Origin: CAIJMU01 sp035530275
GTDB lineage: Bacteria > Spirochaetota > Spirochaetia > Treponematales > Rectinemataceae
Assembly (NCBI GenBank): GCA_035530275.1
Contig: DATKVC010000004.1
Span: forward strand, 1-64,000
Direction of reading: 5' to 3'
DNA length: 64,000 bases
Both the position numbers and the translations under genes were made by a program. Positions 54,122 to 62,757 of this stretch are shown here, piece after piece (the stretch's first letter is position 1; every line of letters starts with the position of its first letter). A model generated the notes under the pieces. That model saw only the letters and a program-made list of their open reading frames with translations. It did not search any database and was not told where the DNA came from.

Positions 54122-55123
54122 CTATTCGAAGAGCGTCGTCTCCCTGAACATGATGCGGGACACGAGGACCCGCTTCTCGTAATTGATTCCCGCGTTGCCG
54201 ATATGCCTGAGCAATTCCTCGAAAGTCTCCCGACCTAAGCGCTGTTTCGGAATGTGGACAGAGCTCAGGCTTAACTGGAGGTAGCGGGATATATCGAGGT
54301 CATCATAGCCAATCACTTCGATGTCCCGAGGGACGCGAAACCCTCCGTCTTTAAGGGCGCGAAGCGCGCCAATGGCGACAAGATCGTTGAAGGCGAATAC
54401 CGCGGAGAAGAAAATCTCCTTGCGGACGAGGGTGTTGATGCCCATGTGCCCAGACTCGATATGCCCATCCGTCTGGACGATGAGCCCCTCGTCGATCGGG
54501 AGACCTGCCTCGATGAGGGCGTCGCGATAGCCTCTAATGCGATCAGGGGAGCTACTCACCGAGGCCGGCCCGGAGAGATGGAGTATCCTCGTATGCCCTT
54601 TCCCGATGAAAAGGGACGTAATTTCCTTAGCCTTCTCATATTCGTCCGTGAGGACGGAGTGATCTTCAAGCCCTGGTAGCCACCTGCCTACGAGGATGAA
54701 GGGAATGGGCAGGGTCTTAAGAAAGTCGACATTGCTGCGTTCACCGCAAACTGGCATGAGGAGGAGGCCGTCAACCTGCCTTCCCATGAGGACTTCTATG
54801 GCCTCGAGTTCGCGAGCAGGATCCTCCTCGGTGTTCACAAGGAGGATGTGGAAGTCGTGGCTTCTCGCGGCGTCCTCTATGCCATTAATGACCTCGGCGA
54901 AGAAAGGGTTCGAGGAGTCGGCCGATACGATGCCGATTGTATTGGACCTTCCAAGGCGCAGGCTCGTGGCCACCTTGTTCGGAATGTAATTGAGCAGTTG
55001 GGCTATTTCCCGGATCGCCTTCTTTGTTTCGGGCTTGACATCGTCCTCATCGCGCAAGGCCCGGGAAACGGTGTTGATCGAGTACCCGCTCCGTTCCGCA
55101 ATTTCTCTCAGTGAAGAAGCCAT
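54122..55123 (-). CDS. LacI-family transcriptional regulator
   Basis: About 333 residues. An N-terminal LacI HTH (SLREIAERSGYSINTVSRAL) and hinge helix (IPNKVATSLRLGRSNTIG) precede a periplasmic-binding-protein-like ligand domain (NPFFAEVINGIEDAARSH, FNDLVAIGALRAL, EVIGYDDLDISRYL). It probably represses its own operon (sugar transporter and GH2) until an inducing sugar binds. ATG at 55123 is used because the HTH starts immediately and because the longer frame begins at a TTG that is itself the -35 box. The mRNA would have almost no leader. It is the first gene of the operon, 23 nt before the binding protein. Confidence 0.94.
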   Translation of the reverse strand: MASSLREIAERSGYSINTVSRALRDEDDVKPETKKAIREIAQLLNYIPNKVATSLRLGRSNTIGIVSADSSNPFFAEVINGIEDAARSHDFHILLVNTEEDPARELEAIEVLMGRQVDGLLLMPVCGERSNVDFLKTLPIPFILVGRWLPGLEDHSVLTDEYEKAKEITSLFIGKGHTRILHLSGPASVSSSPDRIRGYRDALIEAGLPIDEGLIVQTDGHIESGHMGINTLVRKEIFFSAVFAFNDLVAIGALRALKDGGFRVPRDIEVIGYDDLDISRYLQLSLSSVHIPKQRLGRETFEELLRHIGNAGINYEKRVLVSRIMFRETTLFE

Positions 55124-55135
55124 ATTAACGTTAAT
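55124..55135. promoter_or_regulatory. LacI-type operator overlapping the promoter
   Basis: The 12-bp perfect palindrome ATTAACGTTAAT with the central CG typical of LacI-family sites. It abuts the lacI start codon and overlaps the end of the -10 box, so binding would block transcription. Autoregulation is inferred. Confidence 0.75.
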
Positions 55136-55162
55136 AATGTATCCCCAATTTTCGCCTGTCAA
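55134..55162 (-). promoter_or_regulatory. Promoter of the lacI-ABC-GH2 operon
   Basis: Minus-strand TTGACA (55157-55162) and CATTAT (55134-55139) with a 17-bp spacer. The predicted transcript start lies only a few bases before the ATG at 55123, giving a nearly leaderless lacI message. Confidence 0.65.
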
Positions 55163-55220
55163 TACGAGAAATCAAAAGAATACTCGCGAAATTAGTCCAG
55201 TTTAAGGAATAGATGGCATG

Positions 55221-55231
55221 ATAACGTTAAT
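55221..55231. promoter_or_regulatory. Second LacI-type operator
   Basis: ATAACGTTAAT repeats the core TAACGTTA of the proximal operator, 97 bp upstream on the minus strand. Spacing of about nine helical turns would allow looping between two repressor-bound sites. Confidence 0.5.
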
Positions 55232-55738
55232 ATTTTCTTGGCATTTTCCAGCAACCGACCAGGATCAATCGTAAATGTCTTGCCTTCATTCAACTGCCTG
55301 AGGGACAAGCCGCACGACGCGATAGTGCGTTTTCTGGACTCCGCACCGCAATCGGGAACCCGGGATGAGACCTTGTCATCGACTCGCCGGAACGCTCTTA
55401 TCTAATCCGGGGAGGGCCCTGTTACAAAAGGTACTTTTGGGCATGAATCCCGCGCTTCTTCCGGTAGGTCTGGCTTATCTCGAGTCGACCGGAGCTGGCG
55501 CTTCCTTACCCGGCGCCCGATAAGGCGGAAGAGCGGGGGCTCTCTCGAAAAACGAGGCATACGCGATGCGCTTGACCGGTCCTTCGGTGGAGACTAGCCT
55601 TGAGCTATCCCATAAGCGCTGATAGTCTTAGAAAGGGCCCTGGCATACAATGACAGAACCGCGAGAAGGAGCCCCAAAGGCTTCGGAGGGGAGACGTAAC
55701 TTTCCCCACGTTTCGCAGGCTCGACGCTGCGAGATCGC
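55232..55738. other. Gene-free interval between lacI and the antiporter
   Basis: I see no intact gene. A short plus-strand stretch at 55428-55523 reads KVLLGMNPALLPVGLAYLES, which resembles the N-terminus of B12-binding radical-SAM proteins, then stops; it may be a remnant. The promoter of the antiporter gene must lie here but was not recognised. Confidence 0.4.
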
Positions 55739-57181
55739 ATGACGGACCCAACTTCCCTCCTGGTATTTCCGCTGCCGCTCGAGGCCTATGCGCATCCGAG
55801 CGGAGAAGGCTTGGCGCAAATTCTGGCTGCCCGGGTTCAAGCAGATCCATTCAATCTCGTCGCCACAATCATCTTTTTCTTGGCGATTCTTCACACCTTT
55901 ATGGCAAGCAGGATCCAGCATTTGGCTCATGTGGTGGAAGGGCGTCACGCGGAGCGCCTCCAGCAGAGGGAGTCGCCTTCGGCGGAGGATGATGACAACC
56001 TACCGGAGGAGGTGAGCTTCGCGGGTCAGCTGCTGCACTTCTTCGGGGAGATCGAAGCTATCTTCGGGATCTGGGCTGTGGTGTTGGGGGGAGCCATCGT
56101 ATGGTTCAAAGGAGTCGACACGGCCACGCACTACCTCGCGGAAAAAGTCGACTACACCGAACCCATGTTCGTGGTCATCGCGATGACGATCGCGGCTACC
56201 CGACCGGTGCTCGAACTTGCAGAGCGATTGCTCAGCGCGATAGCGGGGCTCGGTCACGGGAAGCCCGTGGCCTGGTGGCTCGCGATCTTGATCATCGCCC
56301 CGCTTCTCGGGTCATTCATCACCGAACCCGCGGCCATGACCATCGCCGCTCTTCTCCTCGCGAGGCAGTTCTACGCGCTGCATCCGAGCCCTCGACTGAA
56401 GTACGCGACCATCGGCCTTTTGTTCGTGAATGTCTCGGTCGGAGGCACCTTGACCCATTTCGCCGCTCCTCCCGTGCTAATGGTAGCCACGAGCTGGGGA
56501 TGGGATCTCGCCTTCATGGCGGGAAATTTCGGATGGAGGGCTGGCCTCGGCATTCTCCTCTCAACCTTGCTGTATTTGCTGCTTTTCAGGAAGGAACTCC
56601 TCGCCCTTCATTCCGATCTGGAGTCGAAGAGGGGAAAAGGCGCCAGACGAGAGCCTATACCTGGTTGGGTTACCCTCGTGCATCTCGGATTCATGGGATT
56701 TGCCGTCTGGGCCGCCCATTACCCCGTTCTATTGGTGGGGGGCTTCCTATTCTTCATCGCCTTCACCGAGGCTACCGCCCACCATCAAACGAAGATCGAT
56801 CTGCGCCCAGCCTTGCTCGTCGGCTTCTTTTTGGCCGGGCTGGTGATCCATGGGGGTCTGCAGGGCTGGTGGCTGGCCCCCGTGCTGTCCAGGCTCAATG
56901 AGGGGGCGCTATTCTGGGGCGCGACGGCCCTGACCGCATTCAACGACAACGCGGCGATCACCTATCTCGCCACATTGGTTCCCGGTTTTTCGGATTCGTT
57001 GAAGTACGCTGTGGTAGCCGGGGCGGTGACCGGCGGCGGTCTCACGGTAATCGCGAATGCCCCCAACCCCGCGGGGCAGGCGATACTGCGCCGCTACTTT
57101 CCGGATGGTGTATCGCCAGGCGGTCTGTTTCTCGCCGCCCTGCCGCCGACCCTGCTCATGGCTCTCTGCTTTCTTTTGTAG
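55739..57181 (+). CDS. Putative Na+/H+ antiporter
   Basis: 480 residues with about ten or more membrane helices and a charged insert (~75-100, ESPSAEDDDNLPEEV). The N-terminal VQADPFNLVATIIFFLAILHTF, the STITEPAAMTIAALLL-like segment (LGSFITEPAAMTIAALL) and the C-terminal FNDNAAITYLATLVPG and VIANAPNPAGQAIL are typical of the putative Na+/H+ antiporter family related to ArsB/NhaD carriers. It would exchange cations at the inner membrane. The ATG start lacks a clear ribosome site, so the first residues are uncertain. A single-gene unit convergent with thrS. Confidence 0.85.
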   Translation: MTDPTSLLVFPLPLEAYAHPSGEGLAQILAARVQADPFNLVATIIFFLAILHTFMASRIQHLAHVVEGRHAERLQQRESPSAEDDDNLPEEVSFAGQLLHFFGEIEAIFGIWAVVLGGAIVWFKGVDTATHYLAEKVDYTEPMFVVIAMTIAATRPVLELAERLLSAIAGLGHGKPVAWWLAILIIAPLLGSFITEPAAMTIAALLLARQFYALHPSPRLKYATIGLLFVNVSVGGTLTHFAAPPVLMVATSWGWDLAFMAGNFGWRAGLGILLSTLLYLLLFRKELLALHSDLESKRGKGARREPIPGWVTLVHLGFMGFAVWAAHYPVLLVGGFLFFIAFTEATAHHQTKIDLRPALLVGFFLAGLVIHGGLQGWWLAPVLSRLNEGALFWGATALTAFNDNAAITYLATLVPGFSDSLKYAVVAGAVTGGGLTVIANAPNPAGQAILRRYFPDGVSPGGLFLAALPPTLLMALCFLL

Positions 57182-57335
57182 CGCGAAAGTGCTGCCCCGG
57201 AGGTATTCCTTTCCGCGGTAGCAATCGTCGCCTTTAATGAGCCGCAAAAAATCCTCCCCCACTTCATTTGCAAATTGTTACACCGAGGTAACGGCCGTGC
57301 CCATCGATTGAGACCGGCAAGCGAAGGGCCATGTC

Positions 57336-57372
57336 CGAGCGCGGCGGCAGCCAAAGGCCGGTGCCGCGCTCG
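57336..57372 (-). terminator. Hairpin after thrS
   Basis: A 10-bp perfect GC stem (CGAGCGCGGC with GCCGCGCTCG) 44 nt past the thrS stop. There is no T-run after it, so it may be a weak or factor-assisted terminator. Confidence 0.35.
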
Positions 57373-57415
57373 AACGCGCCTAAATATCAATTATCGATCG
57401 CGACCGCAGACTCTT

Positions 57416-59158
57416 TCAGAGGTCCAGGGATTTTTCGGCGATGCGATCGAGGACCCGTGCGGTGAAATCGGCCAGCGGCATTGTCGCCTGGTCGCGACCA
57501 TCGCGGAAGCGAACGGCCACCGCTCCTTCGTCCTGCTCTTTCTGCCCGACGACAAGCATATAGGGGGTCTTCTGGCCCTGGGCGGTGCGGATCTTCGCGT
57601 TCATCCGGGTATCCGAGAGGTCGGCGCGCGCCCTGATGCCCTGTCTCTTGAGGTCGGCCGTTACCTTCTTGGCGTAGTCGTCGAAGGTGGGAGCCACTGG
57701 GATGACCACGGCCTGTTCGGGCATGAGCCACACGGGGAAGGCGCCGCCGGTGTGCTCGATGAAGACGCCGAAGAAGCGTTCAATTGATCCCAATAGGGCG
57801 CGATGCACCATGTAGGGGCGCTTGTGTTGGCCATCGGAATCGACGTACTCCATCTCGAAGCGCTCGGACATGTTGAAGTCGAACTGGATGGTGGTCATCT
57901 GCCACTCTCGGCCGATGGCGTCCTTGATCTTGAGGTCTATCTTGGGACCGTAGAAGGCGCCTCCTCCCTCGTCGACTTCATAGGGAAGGTTCTCTTTGAC
58001 GATGGCCTTCCGTAGGCTTTCCAAAGCCTGATCCCAGCGACTAGGCTCGCCGACGGAATCGGCCGGTTTGGTGGCGAGGTAGGCCTTGATATCCTTGAAG
58101 CCCAGGGTCTTCCACATCGAGAGGGAGAATCGCAGCACTTCGAGGATCTCGTCCTCGACCTGCTCGGGGGTGCAGATAATATGGGCGTCGTCCTGGGTAA
58201 AGCCCCGAACGCGCATCAGGCCATGGAGGACGCCTGACTTTTCGTAGCGGTACACGGTGCCGAGCTCGGCCCAACGCAGGGGCAGGTCCCGGTACGAGCG
58301 GGTCTGGCTCTTGTAGATCATGATATGGAAGGGGCAGTTCATCGGCTTCGCGTAGTAGTTGTCTTCGTCGATCTTCATCGGCGAGTACATGTTGCCCTTG
58401 TAGAAGCCGAGGTGGCCCGAGGTCTCCCAAAGCCAAGACTTGCCGATGTGGGGGGTGAAGAGAATTTCGTAGCCATTGGCGTAGTGCTCGTCACGCCACC
58501 ACTTTTCGAGTTCGACGCGGAAACGGCCCCCCTTGGGATGCCAGTAGATGAGGCCGGGACCGGCTTCTTCGTGGGTCGAGAAGAGGTCGAGTTCGTTGCC
58601 GAGGCGGCGGTTGTCGCGCTTTTCGGCCTCTTCGAGCAGCTTGATGTGGGCTTCGAGGTCGGCCTTGCTCGCGAAGCACCAGGCATAGATCCTGGTGAGC
58701 ATCGGGCGCTTTTCGTCGCCTCTCCAATAGGCGCCGGCGATGGAGCGGAGCTTGAAGGCGTCGGGCCTGATCTCGCGGGTGTTCGCGACGTGGGGTCCGC
58801 GGCAGAGATCGACAAAACCGTCCTGCTCATAGAGGGAAATGCTTCCATCCTCGAGGCCCTCGATGAGCTCGAGCTTGAAGGGTTCTCCGGCGAAGGCGAC
58901 CTTGGCATCGGCCTTGCTTACCTCGCGGCGCTTGAACTCGGCGCCGCCTTGGATGATGCGGCGCATCTCCTTTTCGATGGCGGGGAGATCATCATCCTTG
59001 ATCGGGCTGGCGAACTGAAAGTCGTAGTAAAAGCCGTCGTCGATGGCAGGTCCGATGGCGACCTTGGTACCCGGCCAAAGGCGGGTGACGGCTTCGGCCA
59101 TGACGTGGGCTGCCGAATGCCTGATGGTTTCGACGGGGGACTGGGGCTGGGAAGCCAT
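57416..59158 (-). CDS. thrS: Threonine--tRNA ligase
   Basis: About 580 residues, shorter than E. coli ThrRS (642) because the N-terminal TGS domain is absent; the protein starts directly at the editing domain with HSAAHVMAEAV and CRGPHVAN, which carry the His and Cys residues used to clear Ser-tRNA. The class II core has motif 2 (YRYEKSGVLHGLMRVRGFTQDDAHI), the zinc Cys in PMNCPFH, motif 3 (HRALLGSIERFFGVFIEH), then an anticodon-binding domain. ATG at 59158 has AAGGAG upstream; the longer open frame above it runs through the T-box leader and is not coding. Confidence 0.96.
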   Translation of the reverse strand: MASQPQSPVETIRHSAAHVMAEAVTRLWPGTKVAIGPAIDDGFYYDFQFASPIKDDDLPAIEKEMRRIIQGGAEFKRREVSKADAKVAFAGEPFKLELIEGLEDGSISLYEQDGFVDLCRGPHVANTREIRPDAFKLRSIAGAYWRGDEKRPMLTRIYAWCFASKADLEAHIKLLEEAEKRDNRRLGNELDLFSTHEEAGPGLIYWHPKGGRFRVELEKWWRDEHYANGYEILFTPHIGKSWLWETSGHLGFYKGNMYSPMKIDEDNYYAKPMNCPFHIMIYKSQTRSYRDLPLRWAELGTVYRYEKSGVLHGLMRVRGFTQDDAHIICTPEQVEDEILEVLRFSLSMWKTLGFKDIKAYLATKPADSVGEPSRWDQALESLRKAIVKENLPYEVDEGGGAFYGPKIDLKIKDAIGREWQMTTIQFDFNMSERFEMEYVDSDGQHKRPYMVHRALLGSIERFFGVFIEHTGGAFPVWLMPEQAVVIPVAPTFDDYAKKVTADLKRQGIRARADLSDTRMNAKIRTAQGQKTPYMLVVGQKEQDEGAVAVRFRDGRDQATMPLADFTARVLDRIAEKSLDL

Positions 59159-59169
59159 AGATGCTCCTT

Positions 59170-59698
59170 GGACGGAATCGAAGCCGTCCTGCTCGTTCCT
59201 TCCAAAAGGAACGGCCTCGGGCGTCGCAACCCCCTCCGATACGGCGGAAAGCGGCGCCTGATTTCGGTATCTGAAACGAAAGGCCCCGCCTGGAACGCAT
59301 CCTTTGGCGCGCACAGGAAGACTCCCGTTTCGCGCAAGGACGAATTCCAGGCGGGGCCCTTTATGGGCTTTAGGCCTCGACGAGGCCTGCCTCGGTATCC
59401 GCGGTACCACCTTGCTTCGGACCGTCATGACGACAGCCTGCGCTCTTCGCCGTTTTCGCCGGCCACGGCCGCCCTTACTCGTCGCGACAAGCCGGCGAAG
59501 GACACGCAGGTCTTGCGACCAGCGCGCGAGCCTTGCTCGCTCGCAAGCTCAGCTTGCGAAGTCCCCGGAGGGCTTGCCCGCCTTTTAAGGCGACGGCTCG
59601 GGAGGGGTTTTCGCCGTTCTTCCGCCGCGCGGTCTCTCAATCTCGTCCCGCGCTCCCTGTGACAGGGTGTTCCGGCTACTCGTCTCCGTCATTGCCTT
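59170..59698 (-). promoter_or_regulatory. T-box leader of thrS
   Basis: The minus strand carries the T-box signature AAGGTGGTACCGCGG (complement at 59399-59413), which forms the antiterminator that pairs with the tRNA CCA end. GACGGAGACGAGTAG at 59676-59690 fits the conserved AGTA region at the base of Stem I. A terminator stem follows (59280-59361). Uncharged tRNA-Thr should stabilise antitermination and raise thrS expression. The specifier codon was not identified with certainty. Overall leader length about 530 nt is long for a T-box, with extra hairpins at 59530-59600. Confidence 0.88.
59272..59361 (-). terminator. T-box-controlled terminator
   Basis: A 14- to 15-bp stem (AGGGCCCCGCCTGGAA region at 59345-59361 with its complement at 59280-59295) enclosing a smaller stem, followed on the minus strand by TTTCGTTT. 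It lies between the T-box sequence and thrS. Confidence 0.75.
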
Positions 59699-59704
59699 GC
59701 AGAA

Positions 59705-59733
59705 AAAATACGTAGGTAAGGAGAGGCTGTCAA
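59705..59733 (-). promoter_or_regulatory. Promoter of the thrS T-box transcript
   Basis: Minus-strand TTGACA (59728-59733), a 17-bp spacer and TATTTT (59705-59710). The transcript would start near 59698, just before the T-box Stem I region. Confidence 0.75.
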
Positions 59734-59840
59734 GGGCGGATTCAAGCCTTCTTCGCCTGCACGAAAAGGCTCGATCCGGCATCTTCCGCCCTCGCCCCTT
59801 GTTTTTAGCCTCTTAAGTCTATATTTTTGCCGGAGAAGCC

Positions 59841-60152
59841 ATGGGAACACAAAACGACATCGAGGGGGAAGTCCTCACCCGCGAACGCGAGGACGTCAAG
59901 CAGCCCGAGGAATACCGGGTGATCCTCCTCAATGACGATTTCACCACCATGGAGTTCGTGGTCTCCGTCCTCATGACCGTCTTTCACAAGGCGGTTCCCG
60001 AGGCGACGAGAATCATGCTCGACGTCCACAAGAAGGGGCGCGGTATCGTGGGGATCTACACCTATGATATCGCCGCCACCAAGGTCAACCAGGTGCATAC
60101 GCTGGCGAGGCAGAACGGCTTCCCTCTCAAGTGCACAATGGAGAAGGCATAA
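59841..60152 (+). CDS. clpS: ClpS, N-degron adaptor of ClpA
   Basis: 103 residues: a flexible acidic N-terminus, then the ClpS core with YRVILLNDDFTTMEFVV (Asn-Asp-Asp residues bind the destabilising N-terminal residue), VLMTVFHKAVPEA and the GIYTYDIAATKVNQV segment. It hands proteins with Leu, Phe, Tyr or Trp N-termini to ClpAP. ATG with GGAG 6 nt upstream; a weak promoter candidate (TTGTTT 59799, TATATT 59820) has a short 15-bp spacer. It lies 4 nt before clpA, its partner. Confidence 0.97.
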   Translation: MGTQNDIEGEVLTREREDVKQPEEYRVILLNDDFTTMEFVVSVLMTVFHKAVPEATRIMLDVHKKGRGIVGIYTYDIAATKVNQVHTLARQNGFPLKCTMEKA

Positions 60153-60156
60153 CTAG

Positions 60157-62733
60157 ATGAAGGTAAGTCAGGAAGTCCAGGCGATATTCAACGCGGCGTA
60201 CAACGAAGCCAAGCTCAGGAACCATGAGTACCTGACGCCTGAGCACATCCTCTACGCGTCGCTCTCCTTCGAAGAAGTGAGGCAGATCCTCGCGGCATGC
60301 GAGGCCGACGTCGAGGGTCTGCGCCGGGGGATGGAAGCCTACTTCGAGCAGAAGATCCCTCAGGTGAAGAACACCGAACCGGTCCAGACGGCCGGCTTTC
60401 AAAGCGTCATCGAGCGAGCCGTCATCCAGTCCCAGGCGGCGGGCAAGGAAGAGGTCGAGGTGGCTGACATCCTCGTCTCCCTCTTCGACGAGGAACGCAA
60501 CTATTCGGCCTACTATCTCCGCAAGGCCGGGGTGAAGCGCCTTCAGCTCCTCGAGGTGATTTCCCACGGCTCGGAGGTCGAGGGCGAGGCCTGGGAAGAA
60601 GAAGAGGAAGGCGAAGAAGAAGAGGCCCATGAGGAGCGAGAGGAGCGCAAGCCCCGCGCAGCCGGCCGCGTCGCGGCCCTCGATCGCTTCGCCACGGATC
60701 TCACCAAGCTCGCCCGCGAGGGCAAGCTCGAGCCCGTCATCGGTCGCGAATCCGAGATAGAACGCACCGTCCAGGTCCTCTGCAGGCGCCTCAAGAACAA
60801 TCCCATCCATGTCGGCGACGCCGGCGTGGGCAAGACGGCCATCACAGAAGGGCTCGCCCAACGCATCGTCGGGGGAACGGTGCCCCCTCGCCTCCTCGGC
60901 TATACGATCTACGGACTCGACATGGGAGCCCTCCTCGCCGGCACGAAATTCCGCGGCGACTTCGAGGAGCGGGTGAAGCGAGTGGTCGACGAGCTCCTCA
61001 AGAAGGACAAGGCCATCCTCTTCATCGACGAGATCCACACGATCATCGGAGCCGGCGCCGTATCGGGCGGCTCGATGGACGCGTCCAACCTGCTCAAGCC
61101 GGCACTGACCTCGGGCAAGCTCCGCTGCATCGGCTCCACCACCTTCGACGAGTACAACAAGTACTTCGAGAAGGACCGTGCCCTTTCGCGGCGGTTCCAA
61201 AAGATCGACATCGTCGAGCCGACCCAGGCCGAGGCCCTCGAGATACTCCGGGGACTCCGGACCAAATATGAGGAATATCACAAGGTCCACTATTCGGACG
61301 AGGCCCTCGATCTCGCAGTTATCCTGTCGGCCCAGTACATAACCGAACGAAGGCTTCCGGACAAGGCCATCGACGTCATCGACGAGGCGGGAGCCTGGGC
61401 GCGCATCAACGCATTCAAGAACGCAGAGGCCCAGAGGCTCTCCGCCGAGGTCGCCGAAAAAAAGCAGAAAGAGGAAGCGAAGGGCGAGGCCGAAAAGAGC
61501 GAGGCCAAAGACGAACTCAGCGAAGCCATCGCGAAGGCCGAGGCCGAGGCTTCGAATTTCGAGGCGATAAAGGCCATGGACGAAGAGGCCGGCGCCACGA
61601 AAGCCGTCAACGGCAGCCTTGGCAATCAGGTTTCCGCCGGAGCCGGATTGAAAGATAGGTCGGAGGCCAAGGACCAGGGCGGCTCGATGTCGATCGATAC
61701 GGGATCGGCCGGGAAGGAAGCGCCGAAGTTGCCCGAGGAACCCCTGCTCGACATCGGCCGCAAGGAAATCGAAATCGTCGTCGCCAAGATCGCTCGCATC
61801 CCCGAACGCTCGGTTTCGACCAGCGAAAAGGACAGGCTCGCAAGCCTCGAAAGCGACCTCAAACACGAGGTCTTCGGCCAGGATGCCGCGGTCGACGCCG
61901 TGGTCAAGGCCGTCAAGCGCTCGAGGGCCGGTTTCCGCAGCGCCGACAAGCCTGTGGCCAACTTCCTCTTCGTGGGACCGACGGGTGTGGGAAAAACGGA
62001 GCTCGCGCGGCAGCTCGCCAAGAGCCTGGGGATTTCCCTCCACCGCTTCGATATGTCGGAATACCAAGAAAAACACACGGTCAGCCGTCTGATCGGCTCG
62101 CCTCCCGGCTATGTCGGATACGAAGAGGGTGGACTTCTCACCGACGCGATCAGGAAGACTCCGCACGCCGTCGTGCTTCTCGACGAGATCGAGAAGGCCC
62201 ACCCCGACGTCTACAACATCCTTCTCCAAATCATGGATTACGCGACCTTGACCGACAATCAGGGCCGCAAGGCGGACTTCCGCAACGTGGTCCTCATCAT
62301 GACGTCGAACGCCGGCGCCCGCGACATAGGCAAGAGCCTCATCGGCTTCGGCGAGCGCACCCTCACCGATAGCGCCCTTAACGAAGCGGTCGAAAGGGCA
62401 TTTACACCCGAGTTCCGCAACCGGCTCGACGCCGTCGTGCATTTCGAAAACCTTCCGAAGACGGTGATCGAGCGCATCGTCGAAAAGGCCGTGGACGAGT
62501 TCCGGACCCAACTCTCGGAGAAAAAGGTCGCCCTTGTGACGACGCCCGCCCTCGTGAGTTGGCTGGCCGAAAAGGGCTACTCGAAGGAATTCGGAGCCCG
62601 CAACATCTCGAGGCTCGTCGAGGACAAGATCAAGACCTGGTTCGTCGACCAAGTCCTCTTCGGCAAGCTCGCCGAGGGCGGAACGGCCATCGCCGACATC
62701 AAGGACGGCGAAATCTCCATCGAGATAGGCTAG
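60157..62733 (+). CDS. clpA: ClpA, AAA+ unfoldase of the ClpAP protease
   Basis: 858 residues. N-domain (~1-145), an acidic linker (~146-170, with runs of Glu), AAA-1 with GDAGVGKTA and ILFIDEIHTIIGAG, then AAA-2 with GPTGVGKTEL, VVLLDEIEKAHPDV and the sensor region. Between AAA-1 and AAA-2 (residues ~430-530) lies a charged low-complexity insert rich in Ala, Glu and Lys that ordinary ClpA (about 758 residues) lacks. ClpA unfolds substrates and feeds them to ClpP, which is not encoded here. It acts with ClpS upstream and with Aat, encoded two genes downstream. Confidence 0.96.
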   Translation: MKVSQEVQAIFNAAYNEAKLRNHEYLTPEHILYASLSFEEVRQILAACEADVEGLRRGMEAYFEQKIPQVKNTEPVQTAGFQSVIERAVIQSQAAGKEEVEVADILVSLFDEERNYSAYYLRKAGVKRLQLLEVISHGSEVEGEAWEEEEEGEEEEAHEEREERKPRAAGRVAALDRFATDLTKLAREGKLEPVIGRESEIERTVQVLCRRLKNNPIHVGDAGVGKTAITEGLAQRIVGGTVPPRLLGYTIYGLDMGALLAGTKFRGDFEERVKRVVDELLKKDKAILFIDEIHTIIGAGAVSGGSMDASNLLKPALTSGKLRCIGSTTFDEYNKYFEKDRALSRRFQKIDIVEPTQAEALEILRGLRTKYEEYHKVHYSDEALDLAVILSAQYITERRLPDKAIDVIDEAGAWARINAFKNAEAQRLSAEVAEKKQKEEAKGEAEKSEAKDELSEAIAKAEAEASNFEAIKAMDEEAGATKAVNGSLGNQVSAGAGLKDRSEAKDQGGSMSIDTGSAGKEAPKLPEEPLLDIGRKEIEIVVAKIARIPERSVSTSEKDRLASLESDLKHEVFGQDAAVDAVVKAVKRSRAGFRSADKPVANFLFVGPTGVGKTELARQLAKSLGISLHRFDMSEYQEKHTVSRLIGSPPGYVGYEEGGLLTDAIRKTPHAVVLLDEIEKAHPDVYNILLQIMDYATLTDNQGRKADFRNVVLIMTSNAGARDIGKSLIGFGERTLTDSALNEAVERAFTPEFRNRLDAVVHFENLPKTVIERIVEKAVDEFRTQLSEKKVALVTTPALVSWLAEKGYSKEFGARNISRLVEDKIKTWFVDQVLFGKLAEGGTAIADIKDGEISIEIG

Positions 62734-62757
62734 GCCCGCAGGGCTTGCGCGGGCGCG

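Noticed and set aside
55428..55523. Short plus-strand stretch resembling the start of a B12-binding radical-SAM protein
   Set aside because: Only about 20 suggestive residues before a stop; too short to call beyond a possible remnant.
59159..59428. N-terminal extension of ThrRS
   Set aside because: It has no TGS-domain similarity and coincides with the T-box antiterminator and terminator.
60127..62652. 841-codon open frame antisense to clpA
   Set aside because: It is the complement of an unmistakable ClpA gene, with composition expected for an antisense frame and no domain of its own.
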